Assembly: GCA_027451445.1 (NCBI GenBank)
Contig: DAIDJG010000013.1
Span: 61,178 to 125,177 of the forward strand
DNA from: Singulisphaera sp.
Lineage (GTDB): Bacteria; Planctomycetota; Planctomycetia; Isosphaerales; Isosphaeraceae
DNA length: 64,000 nucleotides
Direction: 5' to 3'
Notes under the pieces: generated by a model
Told to the model about the DNA's origin: nothing
What the model saw: only the letters and a program-made list of their open reading frames with translations
Database searches by the model: none
Position numbers and translations under genes: made by a program
Part shown: piece by piece, positions 42,941 through 53,189 of the stretch
How the letters are laid out: every line of letters starts with the position of its first letter
Position numbering within the stretch: position 1 is the first letter of the stretch

Positions 42941-44281
42941 ATGGCGTTTTTTCGATTTGGAATTCTGGCGTTCCTGGCGTGTGTGGGCGTTGGGTGGTTT
43001 CTCGTCGTCGGAAGTTCGTGGGGCGCGGAGCTCGACTGGCCGCAAGTGATTATCGCTTGGCCCGCAGGCCCGCTCGAGGTGCGCGTGGCCTTTGCGAAAG
43101 CGGTGCCTCCCGGTCTGCCCCAGCGTCTCGTGGGAGAGTCAATCCGCATGGACGACGGTTACCAGGGCCAACCCCTCCCAGTGATCAACACGAAATCGGA
43201 ACCTGTGGGAAGCCTACGAATTGCTGCGGCGCGGCTTGAGGACGGTGGTAAAACGCTGGTCCTTGCGACAGATCCCCATTCCAGACCAGCCACGTACACA
43301 TTTTGGCTTCCGCCGCTTCAGGGAAGCCGGAGCCCGGCCCCGAGGATCTCGTACGACCTGTCCGGCGTGGTGGTCTCGTGGGACGAAGGTGACGAGAATG
43401 CGAAGCCCACCTGGACCAGTTGGTGGCCCGAGTTCGAATCGGAGCCGGCGCGCAAATTGACTCGCGGCTCGACGGGCCATGATCAAGGCTGGGCCCTCTT
43501 TGACCGACCGGGCCGGCTGACCTTGGGAACCCTCGTGAGCCCAATCCCCGGTAAGTCAACTCTGCGAATCGTCGCAAGTCGACCGATCACCGAGGCGAGC
43601 CTCGCCGGCCAGAATGCCACGCCAGCGCTGGATGCGGATGGCCAATCCTTCGTGGAGTTTCCCATCGAGTCGTGGGGCGAGGCCCTCGACCTGATCGTCG
43701 TCGTGCGCACTGGCGAACGGAAAGGGCCTTTTTCCATCAAGGCTGTCTATCGGGGCGTGAACGGACAAACGTTGACCTTCACGTCGCGTATTCTGTCAGT
43801 CCTCTGGGCTCCGCCTTCGGCGACCAGCCCAGCGCCTGCACCGGCCCCGCCGGATTTCTCAGGAGGTGACGCGCGCCTGGGGGAAAGCGTCTTTTTTAGC
43901 GAGGCCGCCAAGTGTTTGAACTGTCATCAGGTGCGCGGTAAAGGCGGCAAAGTCGGGCCCGACTTGAGCACGGTCGGCGAGCGTCCCGCGGTGGACATCT
44001 ACCGCGATGTCGCTGAGCCGAGTGCCTTGATTCGCCCTGACTTCGTCCCGTACACCGTTGCCACGAAGGACGGTCGCGTACTGGCCGGTATCGTCCGCGC
44101 CGAGGGTGCCAACGCCATCCGCGTCACGGACACCGAGGCGAAGTCGACGGTCATCTCCCGCTCTGAGATTGAAGATCTCCGACCGAGTGCCACGTCGGTG
44201 ATGCCCGTGGGACTGGTCGGAGCGATTGGCGAGGCGAAGATGCGCGACCTGATGGCGTTCCTGATGAGCTTGAAACCCTGA
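42941..44281 (+). CDS. Secreted haem-binding domain protein
   Basis: 446 residues with a signal peptide (FGILAFLACVGVGWFLVV). The middle is beta-rich and unassigned. A Pro-rich linker (about 300-312) leads to a C-terminal cytochrome c-like module with one CxxCH (CLNCH, residues 325-329), then KGGKVGPDLSTVG, a beta segment with KDGRVLAGIVRAEGANA, and the closing DLRPSATSVMPVGL. The same module ends the large protein encoded at 45673-48810, on the other side of apgM. It matches the planctomycete putative haem-binding domain (TIGR02603). GGAGGG lies 7 bases before the ATG. Confidence 0.88.
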   Translation: MAFFRFGILAFLACVGVGWFLVVGSSWGAELDWPQVIIAWPAGPLEVRVAFAKAVPPGLPQRLVGESIRMDDGYQGQPLPVINTKSEPVGSLRIAAARLEDGGKTLVLATDPHSRPATYTFWLPPLQGSRSPAPRISYDLSGVVVSWDEGDENAKPTWTSWWPEFESEPARKLTRGSTGHDQGWALFDRPGRLTLGTLVSPIPGKSTLRIVASRPITEASLAGQNATPALDADGQSFVEFPIESWGEALDLIVVVRTGERKGPFSIKAVYRGVNGQTLTFTSRILSVLWAPPSATSPAPAPAPPDFSGGDARLGESVFFSEAAKCLNCHQVRGKGGKVGPDLSTVGERPAVDIYRDVAEPSALIRPDFVPYTVATKDGRVLAGIVRAEGANAIRVTDTEAKSTVISRSEIEDLRPSATSVMPVGLVGAIGEAKMRDLMAFLMSLKP

Positions 44282-44284
44282 GGA

Positions 44285-45496
44285 TCAAGCGCCGAACTTT
44301 TGCAACCGTCCGGCGTGTGCCATCGCGAGCGGCATCAAGTCCTTGGCCAGGAACTGTCCCAGTCCCCCCTGCGAACAGGGGCGCTCGCCAAAGGTCGTCA
44401 CGAGGTCGGGACGCGTCGTCGCCGGTGCCCACAGTAGGGTGGGAACCGGATGGAAGCTATGCGACCGCATCCGGCTTGGGGTCGAGTGATCGCCGGTGAC
44501 CATCAGTACGTCGGGGTTCAACGCACGCAACTTGGGGATCTCGGCATCGAGCGCCTCGATCATCTCGACCTTCTTGGCGAAGTTGCCGTCCTCGCCCGTG
44601 CTGTCCGTGTACTTGTAGTGGATGAAGAAGAAGTCGTACTTGTCCCAATTGGCTTTGGCGACCTCGAACTGGTCGCCCAGCGTCTTGCCGGGCTCGACGA
44701 CAGTCATCCCCACGAGCCGCGCGAGGCCTCGGTACATCGGATATACGGCGATGGCCACGGACTTCAGCCCGTACACGTCTTCCATGGTTGCGATGTTCGG
44801 GAACCTGGCGAATCCGCGCATCATCAGGAAGTTGGCGGGGCGTTCGTCCTTGAGGATCTCCTTGGCCTGCCGCAGGAACTCCGAGGCGACCTTCGCGGTC
44901 TTCTCAGAACCCGGTTCGCCAGCCTTTGGCTCCAGGGTGTGCAGGCCGGTGGACAGAGGGTCGGTGTCGCAGACATCGTCGCCCAGCCCTTCGCCGCGGA
45001 AGCGGATGACCAAACGATATTCGCGCACGGGCTCGACCAGTGTCTCAACCCCCTCGATCTTGACCCCGGCCCTCAGCTTGGCGACCAGTTTTTCGCACGT
45101 TTCGGTCGGAATTCGGCCCGCGCGGCGGTCGGTGACCTTGCCGTCACCGTCGATCGTGCAGAAGTTCCCGCGAATGGCGACATCCTTTGGCCCGACCTCC
45201 ACCCCGATCCCGAGCGCCTCGAGGACGCCGCGACCAATCTGGTAGCGGAGCGGGTCAAATCCGAACAGGCCGAGGTGGCCTGGCCCCGAACCGGGGGTAA
45301 TTCCGGGCGCGACGGGCGTGCTCAGGCCCACGGTGCCTTCGGTTGCGAGTGCGTCGAGGTTCGGCGTTCGAGCGGTCTCCAGCTCGGTCTTCCCGCCCGG
45401 CTCGATCGGCAGGCCACCCAGGCCGTCGGCGACAAGGAGGACGATTTTGGTCTTGTTGGCTTCGCGGAGCTCGCGAATCAGGTCGTGCATGTCCAT
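44285..45496 (-). CDS. apgM: 2,3-bisphosphoglycerate-independent phosphoglycerate mutase, archaeal type
   Basis: Interconverts 3- and 2-phosphoglycerate in glycolysis, in the alkaline phosphatase superfamily. The 403 residues include VLLVADGLGGLP, ETARTPNLDALA, the nucleophile Ser in TPGSGPGHLGLFGFDP, RGNFCTIDGDG, the metal-site block VTGDHSTPS and HSFHPVPTLLWAP. The start is at MDMHDL (45496) or MHDL (45490); further upstream in-frame residues lack support. The 3' end lies 3 bp from the convergent cytochrome-like gene. Confidence 0.93.
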   Translation of the reverse strand: MDMHDLIRELREANKTKIVLLVADGLGGLPIEPGGKTELETARTPNLDALATEGTVGLSTPVAPGITPGSGPGHLGLFGFDPLRYQIGRGVLEALGIGVEVGPKDVAIRGNFCTIDGDGKVTDRRAGRIPTETCEKLVAKLRAGVKIEGVETLVEPVREYRLVIRFRGEGLGDDVCDTDPLSTGLHTLEPKAGEPGSEKTAKVASEFLRQAKEILKDERPANFLMMRGFARFPNIATMEDVYGLKSVAIAVYPMYRGLARLVGMTVVEPGKTLGDQFEVAKANWDKYDFFFIHYKYTDSTGEDGNFAKKVEMIEALDAEIPKLRALNPDVLMVTGDHSTPSRMRSHSFHPVPTLLWAPATTRPDLVTTFGERPCSQGGLGQFLAKDLMPLAMAHAGRLQKFGA

Positions 45497-45672
45497 AGTG
45501 TTGTTTGCTCGGCGCCCTCTTTGTAACATTCCGTGGAGCATTGTCCTGTTCCATTGCGCGCCGGTCAATCCAAGAGACGTCCATCGTCCTGACCCGGCCG
45601 GTCGCGTATCCTGAATCTCGCCCGACTCGACCCACCCCCCGCGAAGCGGGAATCGCTCCAGGAAACGCACCC

Positions 45673-48600
45673 ATGAGAACCACCCTGTCGCGTCTCGCGT
45701 TCCTCGTGATCCTGGCCGCATGCGGCTCCAGCCGCGCCGTCGAGATCACGCTGAACGGTCACAAGTTCACCCTCCCCGACGGCTTCACCATCGAACTGGC
45801 CGCCACGGCTCCGGTGATCGAGCGGCCGATCGTCGCCGACTTCGACGAGCGTGGGATTTTGTACGTTGCTGACTCCTCTGGCTCAAACGATCCGGTCGTG
45901 AAGCAGGTCGTCGAGCGCCCGCACCGCATCGTCCGGCTCGAAGACATCAACGGCGACGGAGTTTTTGATCGGCGTATCATCTTTGCCGACAAGATGATGT
46001 TCCCTGAAGGCGTGATGTGGTTCGACGGCTCGCTCTATGTATCCGCTCCGCCGAGCATCTGGAAGCTGACCGACAAGGACGGCGACGGCGTCGCTGAGGA
46101 CCGCGTCGAATGGTTTCAGGGCAAGACCCTGACGGGCTGTGCCAACGACCTCCACGGCCCCTACCCCGGTCCCGACGGCTGGATCTACTGGTGCAAGGGG
46201 GCGTTTGCCGAACAGCGCTATCCCCGACCGGGCAAACCAACGTTCGTGACACGTGCCTCCCACATCTTCCGCTGCCGTCCCGATGGCTCGGGGATCGAGC
46301 CTGTCATGACCGGCGGGATGGACAACCCCGTCGACGTGGTCTTTACCCCTGGCGGCGAACGCATCTTCACCACCACGTTTCTCCAACATCCCGGCGGCGG
46401 ACGCCGTGACGGCCTGCTGCATGCGGTCTACGGCGGTGTCTACGGCAAGGTCCACGATGTTCTCGAAGGCCACCCGCGCACCGGGCCGGACGTGATGCCA
46501 GTGCTGTCGCACCTGGGCCCGGCCGCGCCTTGCGGTTTGACAACCTACGAGTCGGGCGTCTTCGGCGACGATTATCGTAACAACCTGTTCGCCTGCTGCT
46601 TTAACCTCCGCAAGATCACCCGGCACGTCCTCACGCCGAATGGTGCCACCTTCACCGCGCGCGACGAGGATTTCCTCGTCTCCGACAACCACGACTTCCA
46701 CCCAACCGATATCCAGGAAGACGCCGACGGGAGCCTCGTCGTGTTTGACACGGGCGGTTGGTACAAGCTTTGTTGCCCGACGTCGCAGCTCGTCAAACCC
46801 GACGTGCTCGGAGCGATCTATCGCATCCGTCGCGCGGACGTGAAGCCCCTCGAAGATCCCCGGGGCCATGCGATCAAGTGGTTCGCCCAGTCGACCGAAG
46901 ATCTGGCGAAGAAGCTTGATGACCCCCGCCCTGTGGTTCGCCGCCGGGCCATCGAGATGCTCGGGAAGCGCGGTACCGACGTGATCCCCCTCCTTGCGTC
47001 GACGATCGAAACGAGCCCCTCCCCTGAGGCGCGGCGCAACGCGGTGTGGGCGGCGACTCGCATCGAAACGCCACAGGCCCGCGCCGCGGTGCGCGTGGCG
47101 CTGCGAGATAAGGATGAGATCGTCCAGCAGGCGGCACTCCACTCCGCGAGCCTGCTCCGCGATCGCGACGCCATTCCCGCGCTGCTTGGCTTTTTGAACG
47201 ACACACTGGGCTTCACTCCCTCCGCACACAACGTGCGGGCGGCGGCTGAGGCATTGGGACGCATCGGTGCGACCGAGGCGCTCCCCGGCCTGCTCATGAT
47301 GGCCTCGTTCCGGGCGCACAAGGATTCGGACCGGTTTCTCGAGCACTCGATCACGTACGCCGTGCTGGAGATCGGCAACGCGCGCGAAACCCAGCGCTAT
47401 CTCAAGTCTGCCGATGAATCGAGCCCCGGCCGTCTGATCGCCAGTCTTGTCGCCCTCGACCAAATGGAGGGGGGCGGTCTTCAGCCCAATCAGGTCGTTT
47501 CGTACCTTTCGTCCGAAGAGCCTGCGGTGCGCGACACGGCGGCGTGGATCGTCGGGCGGCATCCCGAATGGGGCGACGCACTCGCTGGCTATTTCGATGA
47601 ACAGTTGAGCCACGCCAAGGACGAAAAAGAGACGTCGGACCTTGTCGCTCAACTCGCCCGCCTCGCTACGTCACCGGTCGTCCAGCGCTCGCTCGCGAAG
47701 CGGGTCGTGGATCGCGCTTCCCTCGCGTCGACCCGCCTCTGCGCGTTGAAAGCCATGGCCCAGGCCCAGCCCAAGGCGGTCCCCGCGTCCTGGGTCGAGG
47801 CGCTGGCGGCTGTCCTCTCGAATCCTCGCCAGGAGTTGATTCCCGAGACGATCGCTACGATCAAGATCCTGGCACCCAAGGGCCCCGTCGCTGCGCCGAT
47901 CGTCCCCGCCCTGTTGCAGCTCGGCGGGAATTCCAAAGCCCCTGCGCCCGTTCGTCTGGACGCCCTCGCGTCGGTCCCCGGCGGTCTGACCCAAGTGGCG
48001 CCCGAGGCCTTCGCCTTTCTGAGGGCACAGCTTGGCTCTGACCAACCCGTTGCCATCCGAACTCTGGCGGCGGACGTGGTGGGCCGGTCGAAGTTCTCCC
48101 AAGAGCAACTGATCGCACTGACCGAAGTCATCGCGGGCACCGGTCCCCTGGAACTGGACCGGATGCTCGGTGCGTTTGCCGGTTCGTCCGATGACAAGGT
48201 GGGAAGTGCCCTGGTTGTCGCGTTGGGGCGTTCACCGGCACGGGCGACCCTGCGCGTGGAAACACTCAAGCCCCGGTTCGCGAAGTTTGGTCCCAGCGTG
48301 CAAAAGGAAGCGGAATCACTCTACGTTGCCATTGGTGCTGACCTCGCGAAGCAGAAGGAGAAGCTCGACGAACTCACCGCCTCTCTCGGCAGCGGCGATA
48401 TCCGCCGCGGCCAGGCGGTGTTCAATAGCCAGAAAGCCGCTTGCTCCGCCTGCCACTCCATCGGCTACGTCGGAGGCAAGGTCGGCCCCGACCTCACGCG
48501 CATAGGCCAAATCCGCGTCGAGCGCGACCTCCTCGAGTCGATCGTCTTCCCCAGCGCGAGCTTCGTCCGGAGCTACGAACCTGTCGCCATCGCTACCAAG

Positions 48601-48810
48601 AACGGCAAGGTTGTCAGCGGCATCGTCCTCAACGAGTCGAGCAACGAATTGCTGCTCGCCACGGGTCCCAACGAACAGACACGGGTCGCCCGCGACGACA
48701 TCGAAGAGATGCGCCCCAGCACCGTGTCGGTGATGCCCGCGGGGCTCGACCAGCAACTCAGCAAGCAAGAACTGGCGGATCTGGTCGTATTCCTGAAGGC
48801 TTGCCGCTAG
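45673..48810 (+). CDS. PVC-type haem-binding CxxCH protein with HEAT repeats and glucose-dehydrogenase-like propeller
   Basis: 1,045 residues. Signal peptide (LAFLVILAACGSSRA, with a possible lipoprotein AAC). Residues about 30-390 form a six-bladed propeller like that of membrane-bound dehydrogenases (TIGR02604: FTIELAATAPVIERPIVADFD, VMWFDGSLYVSAPPSIW). About 400-850 are HEAT repeats (RPVVRRRAIEMLGKRG). The C-terminal haem module has C924-S-A-C-H928 and KVGPDLTRIG. The ATG at 45673 was chosen because the signal peptide begins there and AGGAAA lies upstream. These are typical planctomycete periplasmic oxidoreductases of unknown substrate. Confidence 0.9.
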   Translation: MRTTLSRLAFLVILAACGSSRAVEITLNGHKFTLPDGFTIELAATAPVIERPIVADFDERGILYVADSSGSNDPVVKQVVERPHRIVRLEDINGDGVFDRRIIFADKMMFPEGVMWFDGSLYVSAPPSIWKLTDKDGDGVAEDRVEWFQGKTLTGCANDLHGPYPGPDGWIYWCKGAFAEQRYPRPGKPTFVTRASHIFRCRPDGSGIEPVMTGGMDNPVDVVFTPGGERIFTTTFLQHPGGGRRDGLLHAVYGGVYGKVHDVLEGHPRTGPDVMPVLSHLGPAAPCGLTTYESGVFGDDYRNNLFACCFNLRKITRHVLTPNGATFTARDEDFLVSDNHDFHPTDIQEDADGSLVVFDTGGWYKLCCPTSQLVKPDVLGAIYRIRRADVKPLEDPRGHAIKWFAQSTEDLAKKLDDPRPVVRRRAIEMLGKRGTDVIPLLASTIETSPSPEARRNAVWAATRIETPQARAAVRVALRDKDEIVQQAALHSASLLRDRDAIPALLGFLNDTLGFTPSAHNVRAAAEALGRIGATEALPGLLMMASFRAHKDSDRFLEHSITYAVLEIGNARETQRYLKSADESSPGRLIASLVALDQMEGGGLQPNQVVSYLSSEEPAVRDTAAWIVGRHPEWGDALAGYFDEQLSHAKDEKETSDLVAQLARLATSPVVQRSLAKRVVDRASLASTRLCALKAMAQAQPKAVPASWVEALAAVLSNPRQELIPETIATIKILAPKGPVAAPIVPALLQLGGNSKAPAPVRLDALASVPGGLTQVAPEAFAFLRAQLGSDQPVAIRTLAADVVGRSKFSQEQLIALTEVIAGTGPLELDRMLGAFAGSSDDKVGSALVVALGRSPARATLRVETLKPRFAKFGPSVQKEAESLYVAIGADLAKQKEKLDELTASLGSGDIRRGQAVFNSQKAACSACHSIGYVGGKVGPDLTRIGQIRVERDLLESIVFPSASFVRSYEPVAIATKNGKVVSGIVLNESSNELLLATGPNEQTRVARDDIEEMRPSTVSVMPAGLDQQLSKQELADLVVFLKACR

Positions 48811-48863
48811 TGACCACCGCCAACGCGGGGCGCGCGCTGATTTTGAATTTGGATCGGGTTACG

Positions 48864-48906
48864 GGAGGTCGAAACTCATTGGAGCCTCGACCTCCTGCAA
48901 TGTTTT
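48864..48906 (+). terminator. Intrinsic terminator after the CxxCH/HEAT gene
   Basis: GGAGGTCGA (48864-48872) pairs perfectly with TCGACCTCC (48887-48895) over a 14-base loop, followed by TGCAATGTTTT. A GC-rich 9-bp stem with a short U-rich tail 54 bases after the stop codon of the plus-strand gene. Confidence 0.7.
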
Positions 48907-48973
48907 AGACGCGTCAGCGCTCGTTTTGCCTGTGGCCAACGTATTACATAGAGGAGCCCCGGAACGATCCCCA

Positions 48974-49384
48974 TCAGGGTTTCTCGACGAACGAGTCGAA
49001 CACGCGCACCTTGGCGAAATACGCCTTGTTCTCCTCCACGAACTGATCGTGCCGAGGGTTCTTGAGGTATTTCAGCTTCGCGCCTTTGTTCTCGAATACG
49101 ACATGGAGTGCCACGTCGAAATCGTCGACGCTGACCGGTTCCTTGATGTCAGCGTCCTCGGCAATGGTACCCACGGAGAAATAGACGGTGCCTTCGTGCT
49201 TCGACAGGTACTTTTTGCATGACGCGACGAACTTCGCGCGCGATTCCTTTGAGTGATCCTTCAATGTGAAAAACACCATGTGCGCCAGTTGAGGCTCCTC
49301 CGCCCTTGCTGCCGTTGCAAAGAACGTCGGAACAACGAACGCGGCCAGGGCAGGCAAGATCGACAGGGACAGCAAGCGGGTCAT
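48974..49384 (-). CDS. Exported Dabb (stress-responsive A/B barrel) domain protein
   Basis: 136 residues with a signal peptide (LLSLSILPALAAFVVPTFFATAARA). The mature part is a dimeric alpha/beta barrel of the Dabb type: LAHMVFFTLKDHSKESRAKFVASCKKYL quoted in part as HMVFFTLKDHS, then VYFSVGTIAED, VDDFDVALHVVFENKGA and the closing HDQFVEENKAYFAKVRVFDSF (first part HDQFVEENKAYF). Small Dabb proteins of this kind are common in planctomycetes. The substrate is unknown. Confidence 0.9.
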   Translation of the reverse strand: MTRLLSLSILPALAAFVVPTFFATAARAEEPQLAHMVFFTLKDHSKESRAKFVASCKKYLSKHEGTVYFSVGTIAEDADIKEPVSVDDFDVALHVVFENKGAKLKYLKNPRHDQFVEENKAYFAKVRVFDSFVEKP

Positions 49385-49499
49385 AAGACGGCTCCCGGGC
49401 GGGTGACTGAGTCGGTGGCCGCAACGACGTTACGGCCGTGTTCACAAGGGTGACGATGTTCGCTCCCCGCGCATCGGAATTCAAGTCCGATGCGCCGGC

Positions 49500-50327
49500 T
49501 CATTTCTCGGCTTTGTCACTACTGGCTGCCTTGGCCTGGAGTTCTTCGTGACGCTTCTTCGCTTCGTCCTGCCCTTCACCCGGGATCTCCGCGAGCCACT
49601 TCCAATACAGAATCGCCTCGTCGCCTTCTGCCGATTTGCGAAGGTCCGCGACGGATTTGGTTCCCTTGAGTTTCTCCGCATACTCGCGGGCGATCTTGAC
49701 TTCCGTGGCGTTCAGAATTGTTCCCGTGGTGCCCGAGGCCAGCAGGTTGGTCCGATTCTGGCGATGCGGCAGTCCCAGGCCGTGCCCGAGCTCGTGCGCC
49801 GAGACGCGGGGCAAGGGCTCATCGATGCCCCCCTCTACGGGGCGGAGCTTGGCCGTTTCCTGGACGAAGCAAACGCCGTCGCCCAGCCAGACTCCGTTCA
49901 CGGCGAACTTGTGGATGTAATAGACGTGCAACCCGTCGAACCGTCGGCTCTCCCTCGGCGCCAGGATTCGGAACATTCCCAGATTGCCCGGCCCGCTCAG
50001 GTCGCGCGCCAGTTTGAACCGTTCCTCCTCGGCCGCCGGCTCCCGGCGCAGCGATTCCAGGCCCCAGTGGATCCCCGCCTTGTGCCAGATCCCATTCACC
50101 TTCCCGAGGACCCGGCTGATGTCCTCATCGGCGAGTTTGCAGTCGACCTCGGGCAGCTCCTTGGACGTCAGCACGTGGACGCGGAGCGGGATCACGAGGA
50201 ACTCTTCGTATTTCGGAACCTCCGTCGCGTCCGGCGATGGCGCCTCGTCCGGGTCCGCCCGCAACGGCGTCACACTTGCAAGCACGATTACCAGCAGCCA
50301 GCCAACACGAACGAGCGGCACGGACAT
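49500..50327 (-). CDS. Secreted metzincin-like zinc metalloprotease
   Basis: 275 residues with a signal peptide (VGWLLVIVLASVTPLRA). The zinc motif is complete: H178-E-L-G-H182-G-L-G-L-P-H188, i.e. HExxHxxGxxH of the metzincin clan; the Met-turn is not obvious. Residues about 45-90 form the N-terminal strand/helix (VIPLRVHVLTS and VNGIWHKAGIHW, the latter a motif near the active cleft in such enzymes). A disordered charged helix ends the protein. It is likely a periplasmic or extracellular protease; the target is unknown. Confidence 0.85.
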   Translation of the reverse strand: MSVPLVRVGWLLVIVLASVTPLRADPDEAPSPDATEVPKYEEFLVIPLRVHVLTSKELPEVDCKLADEDISRVLGKVNGIWHKAGIHWGLESLRREPAAEEERFKLARDLSGPGNLGMFRILAPRESRRFDGLHVYYIHKFAVNGVWLGDGVCFVQETAKLRPVEGGIDEPLPRVSAHELGHGLGLPHRQNRTNLLASGTTGTILNATEVKIAREYAEKLKGTKSVADLRKSAEGDEAILYWKWLAEIPGEGQDEAKKRHEELQAKAASSDKAEK

Positions 50328-50487
50328 AACTCCTCAATATGCGGCGCAAAGGCCCTGGCCTTGAATTATCGAAGACGCCCCTACAATTCCCAGGAGCACA
50401 GATTTTCCCATAACGACGCTGCCGAAGACAGTGTCCTTCGTTTTTCCACCGCCGTCGCAGGCGGACTTCAACACCAAGGTGAACCTT

Positions 50488-53058
50488 ATGCCTGAACGAT
50501 ATACATTGCCGATCTTGCCTTTGCGCGACAATGTCATCTTTCCCGGCACCAACGTGCCGATCGGCGCCGGCCGGCCGGGCACCCTGCGCGCGATCGAAGC
50601 GGCCGTAAAGAACAAGGGTCTGATCTTCGCGGTAGCTCAGCGTGAAAACGAGGAAGAGCCCTCGCCCGACAAGCTCTGCTCGATGGGAGTCTTAGCGCGA
50701 ATCGGCCAGATCCAGCGCGGCCTGGGCGGCGTCCAGCTCGTGCTGCACGGTGAACGGCGTGCAAATCTCTTGCACGTGCGGACTCACGACGGATTTCTTG
50801 TGGCGGATGTCGTTCCGGTCGATGATATGAAACCGGTCGACGAGCGGAACGCGGCTTTCGCCGCTCTCTACAAGGAAACTCGCGAACGGGCGCTGGAGCT
50901 TGGTGAAAAGCGCGGGCTGAATGAGGAAGTCTTGCACCAGGTGCTCGACGCTGTGACCGAGCCCGGCCCGTTCGCGGACATCGTAGCGGGATACCTGGAG
51001 CTTCCCTTCAAGGAGAAGCAAGGTCTGCTCGAAACCCTGAGCGTTGAAGACCGGTTGCGCCGCGTGCTGATCCACGTTCAGCGCGAGATCAACCTCCTGG
51101 CCGCCCAGGCCGACATCAAGTCGCAAGTCCAGGAAGAGCTCGGCGAGCGCCAGCGCGAGATGATCCTGCGCGAGCAGCTCAAGGCCATCCAGAAGGAGCT
51201 TGGCGAGGATGACGCTTCGCGCGAAACGATCGACCTGCGCGATAAGCTGAGCAAGCTCGATCTCCCGAAGGAAGCCCGCGCGGAAGTCGATCGGGAGCTG
51301 AGCCGCCTCGAGCGCTCCGGGCGCGAATCCATGGAAGCCCAGGTGATTCGGACCTATTTGGAATGGGTTGCCGAGCTCCCCTGGAACACTCGCTCCGACG
51401 ACAGTCTCGACTTGCCGCACGCCATTGAAGTGCTCGACGAGGACCACTACGGCCTCAAGGATGTGAAAGACCGCGTCCTGGAGTTCCTGGCCGTGCGCCA
51501 GCTCCGCGCGAAGCAGATCGCCGAGGAAGTCGAAACCGTCGGCGAATATCCTTCGGCCAAGTTGATGCCCGACAAGGACACCGCCAACCCCGCGCTGAAT
51601 GTCCCCACCTCCGAAGAGCGGCCGATCACCGACTCGCGCGAGGCCAAGGCCCGCGCCATGGCCCGCGGTCCGATTCTGCTGTTCGTGGGTCCGCCCGGCG
51701 TCGGCAAGACGTCGATCGCCAAGTCGATCGCCCGCGCCCTCGGCCGCAAGTATATTCGAGCTTCGCTTGGTGGCGTCCGTGACGAGGCCGACATCCGAGG
51801 CCACCGCCGAACCTACGTCGGCGCCATGCCCGGCCGGATCGTGCAGGGGATGAAGCAAGCTGGCTCCAAGAACCCTGTGTTCCTCCTCGACGAAGTGGAC
51901 AAACTCGGCGTTTCCTACCAGGGCGATCCGGCGAGCGCGTTGCTCGAAGTGCTCGACCCAGCACAGAATGACACGTTCACAGACCATTACTTGAACGTGC
52001 CGTTCGACCTGAGCGAAGTCCTCTTCATCGCCACCGCCAACTACATCCAGAACATCCCGGGGCCGCTCCTCGACCGAATGGAGGTTGTCGAGTTCGCGGG
52101 GTACACCGAGCGCGAAAAGGCTGAGATCGCCAAGAAGTACTTGATCCCCAAGCAACTCGAAGAGTCGGGGCTTGCCGAGAAGAACCTGACGTTCACCGAT
52201 GACGCGGTGATGTCGATCGTCAGCCGCTATACTCGCGAGAGCGGCGTCCGTCAGCTCGAACGCCAGGTGGGGGCTGTGGCACGGAAGATCGCCCGCAAGA
52301 TCGCTTCGGGCGAGGGGGTGACGGCTCAGGTGACGCCTGACGACGTCCGAGAGTTGCTCGGTCGTCCCAAGGTTCACCCCGAGCACGCCGCGCAAGCCAA
52401 CGAGGTCGGCGTCGCGACCGGCATGTACTACACCCCCGCTGGCGGCGACATCATGTTCGTCGAGGCCGCTGTCCGACGCCTCTATGGAATGAGTTCGAGC
52501 GACGCGACGGTCCAAGTTGGCGGCTGGGGCAGCGTCTCCTTGATCCTCACCGGTCAGCTCGGCGATGTCATGAAGGAGTCGGCCCGCGCGGCGTTGACCT
52601 ACGCGGCAACCCACGCCTCGGCGCTGCGGATTCCGGACGACCGCCTCGGCTCGATCGAGGTCCACGTACACGTCCCGGCTGGCGCGATCCCCAAGGACGG
52701 ACCCTCGGCGGGTATCGCCATGTCGACCGCGATCGTCTCCGCGATGTCCGATCGGGCCGTGCGGAAGGACGTCGCGATGACGGGCGAAATCACGTTGCGG
52801 GGGCGCGTGTTGCCGATTGGTGGAGTCAAAGAGAAGGTTCTCGGCGCTCACCGTGCGGGGATCACGCACATCATCTTGCCGAAGGACAACGAGGCGGATA
52901 TCGACGATATCCCCGAGGAAGTCCGGCAGACGCTGACGTTCCACTGCGTCTCGACGCTGGACGAGGTCTTTGACCTCGCCCTTATGCCGTCGCCCAACGT
53001 GCCGCGAGCGGGCAGTATGGAGTGGGAGCCCGCTGAGGAGTTCTCGGGGGTGAATTGA
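50488..53058 (+). CDS. lon: ATP-dependent Lon protease
   Basis: Lon degrades misfolded and regulatory proteins. The 856 residues show the N-terminal substrate domain ([14 protein letters not shown]), a coiled linker, the AAA+ module with Walker A GPPGVGKT at 401-408 and Walker [12 protein letters not shown], and the C-terminal protease domain with the catalytic Ser740 (KDGPSAG) and Lys783 (GGVKEK, second Lys). The Walker A is about 45 residues further along than in E. coli Lon because of an insertion at about 348-391 (starting [12 protein letters not shown]), directly before Walker A. ATG 50488 has AAGGTG upstream; the frame is open to 50431 without a ribosome site. Confidence 0.97.
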   Translation: MPERYTLPILPLRDNVIFPGTNVPIGAGRPGTLRAIEAAVKNKGLIFAVAQRENEEEPSPDKLCSMGVLARIGQIQRGLGGVQLVLHGERRANLLHVRTHDGFLVADVVPVDDMKPVDERNAAFAALYKETRERALELGEKRGLNEEVLHQVLDAVTEPGPFADIVAGYLELPFKEKQGLLETLSVEDRLRRVLIHVQREINLLAAQADIKSQVQEELGERQREMILREQLKAIQKELGEDDASRETIDLRDKLSKLDLPKEARAEVDRELSRLERSGRESMEAQVIRTYLEWVAELPWNTRSDDSLDLPHAIEVLDEDHYGLKDVKDRVLEFLAVRQLRAKQIAEEVETVGEYPSAKLMPDKDTANPALNVPTSEERPITDSREAKARAMARGPILLFVGPPGVGKTSIAKSIARALGRKYIRASLGGVRDEADIRGHRRTYVGAMPGRIVQGMKQAGSKNPVFLLDEVDKLGVSYQGDPASALLEVLDPAQNDTFTDHYLNVPFDLSEVLFIATANYIQNIPGPLLDRMEVVEFAGYTEREKAEIAKKYLIPKQLEESGLAEKNLTFTDDAVMSIVSRYTRESGVRQLERQVGAVARKIARKIASGEGVTAQVTPDDVRELLGRPKVHPEHAAQANEVGVATGMYYTPAGGDIMFVEAAVRRLYGMSSSDATVQVGGWGSVSLILTGQLGDVMKESARAALTYAATHASALRIPDDRLGSIEVHVHVPAGAIPKDGPSAGIAMSTAIVSAMSDRAVRKDVAMTGEITLRGRVLPIGGVKEKVLGAHRAGITHIILPKDNEADIDDIPEEVRQTLTFHCVSTLDEVFDLALMPSPNVPRAGSMEWEPAEEFSGVN

Positions 53059-53189
53059 GATCGGTGGGTCGAACCGACGATTGGCGATTGGGTGTAAGGT
53101 GGGTCGGAGCTGTCTGCGAAGGCGCCGAGACCCACCAGTTTGGTGAGCATTTGCTTCACTAAGATCGCGTTCAGAACCGCTTCTTCGAC

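Noticed and set aside
50692..52944. Minus-strand 750-codon open frame opposite lon
   Set aside because: A shadow of lon caused by high GC at third positions; lon has all motifs.
53059..53110. Weak stem after lon as a terminator
   Set aside because: GGTGGGTC repeats give only a short imperfect stem and no U-rich tail.
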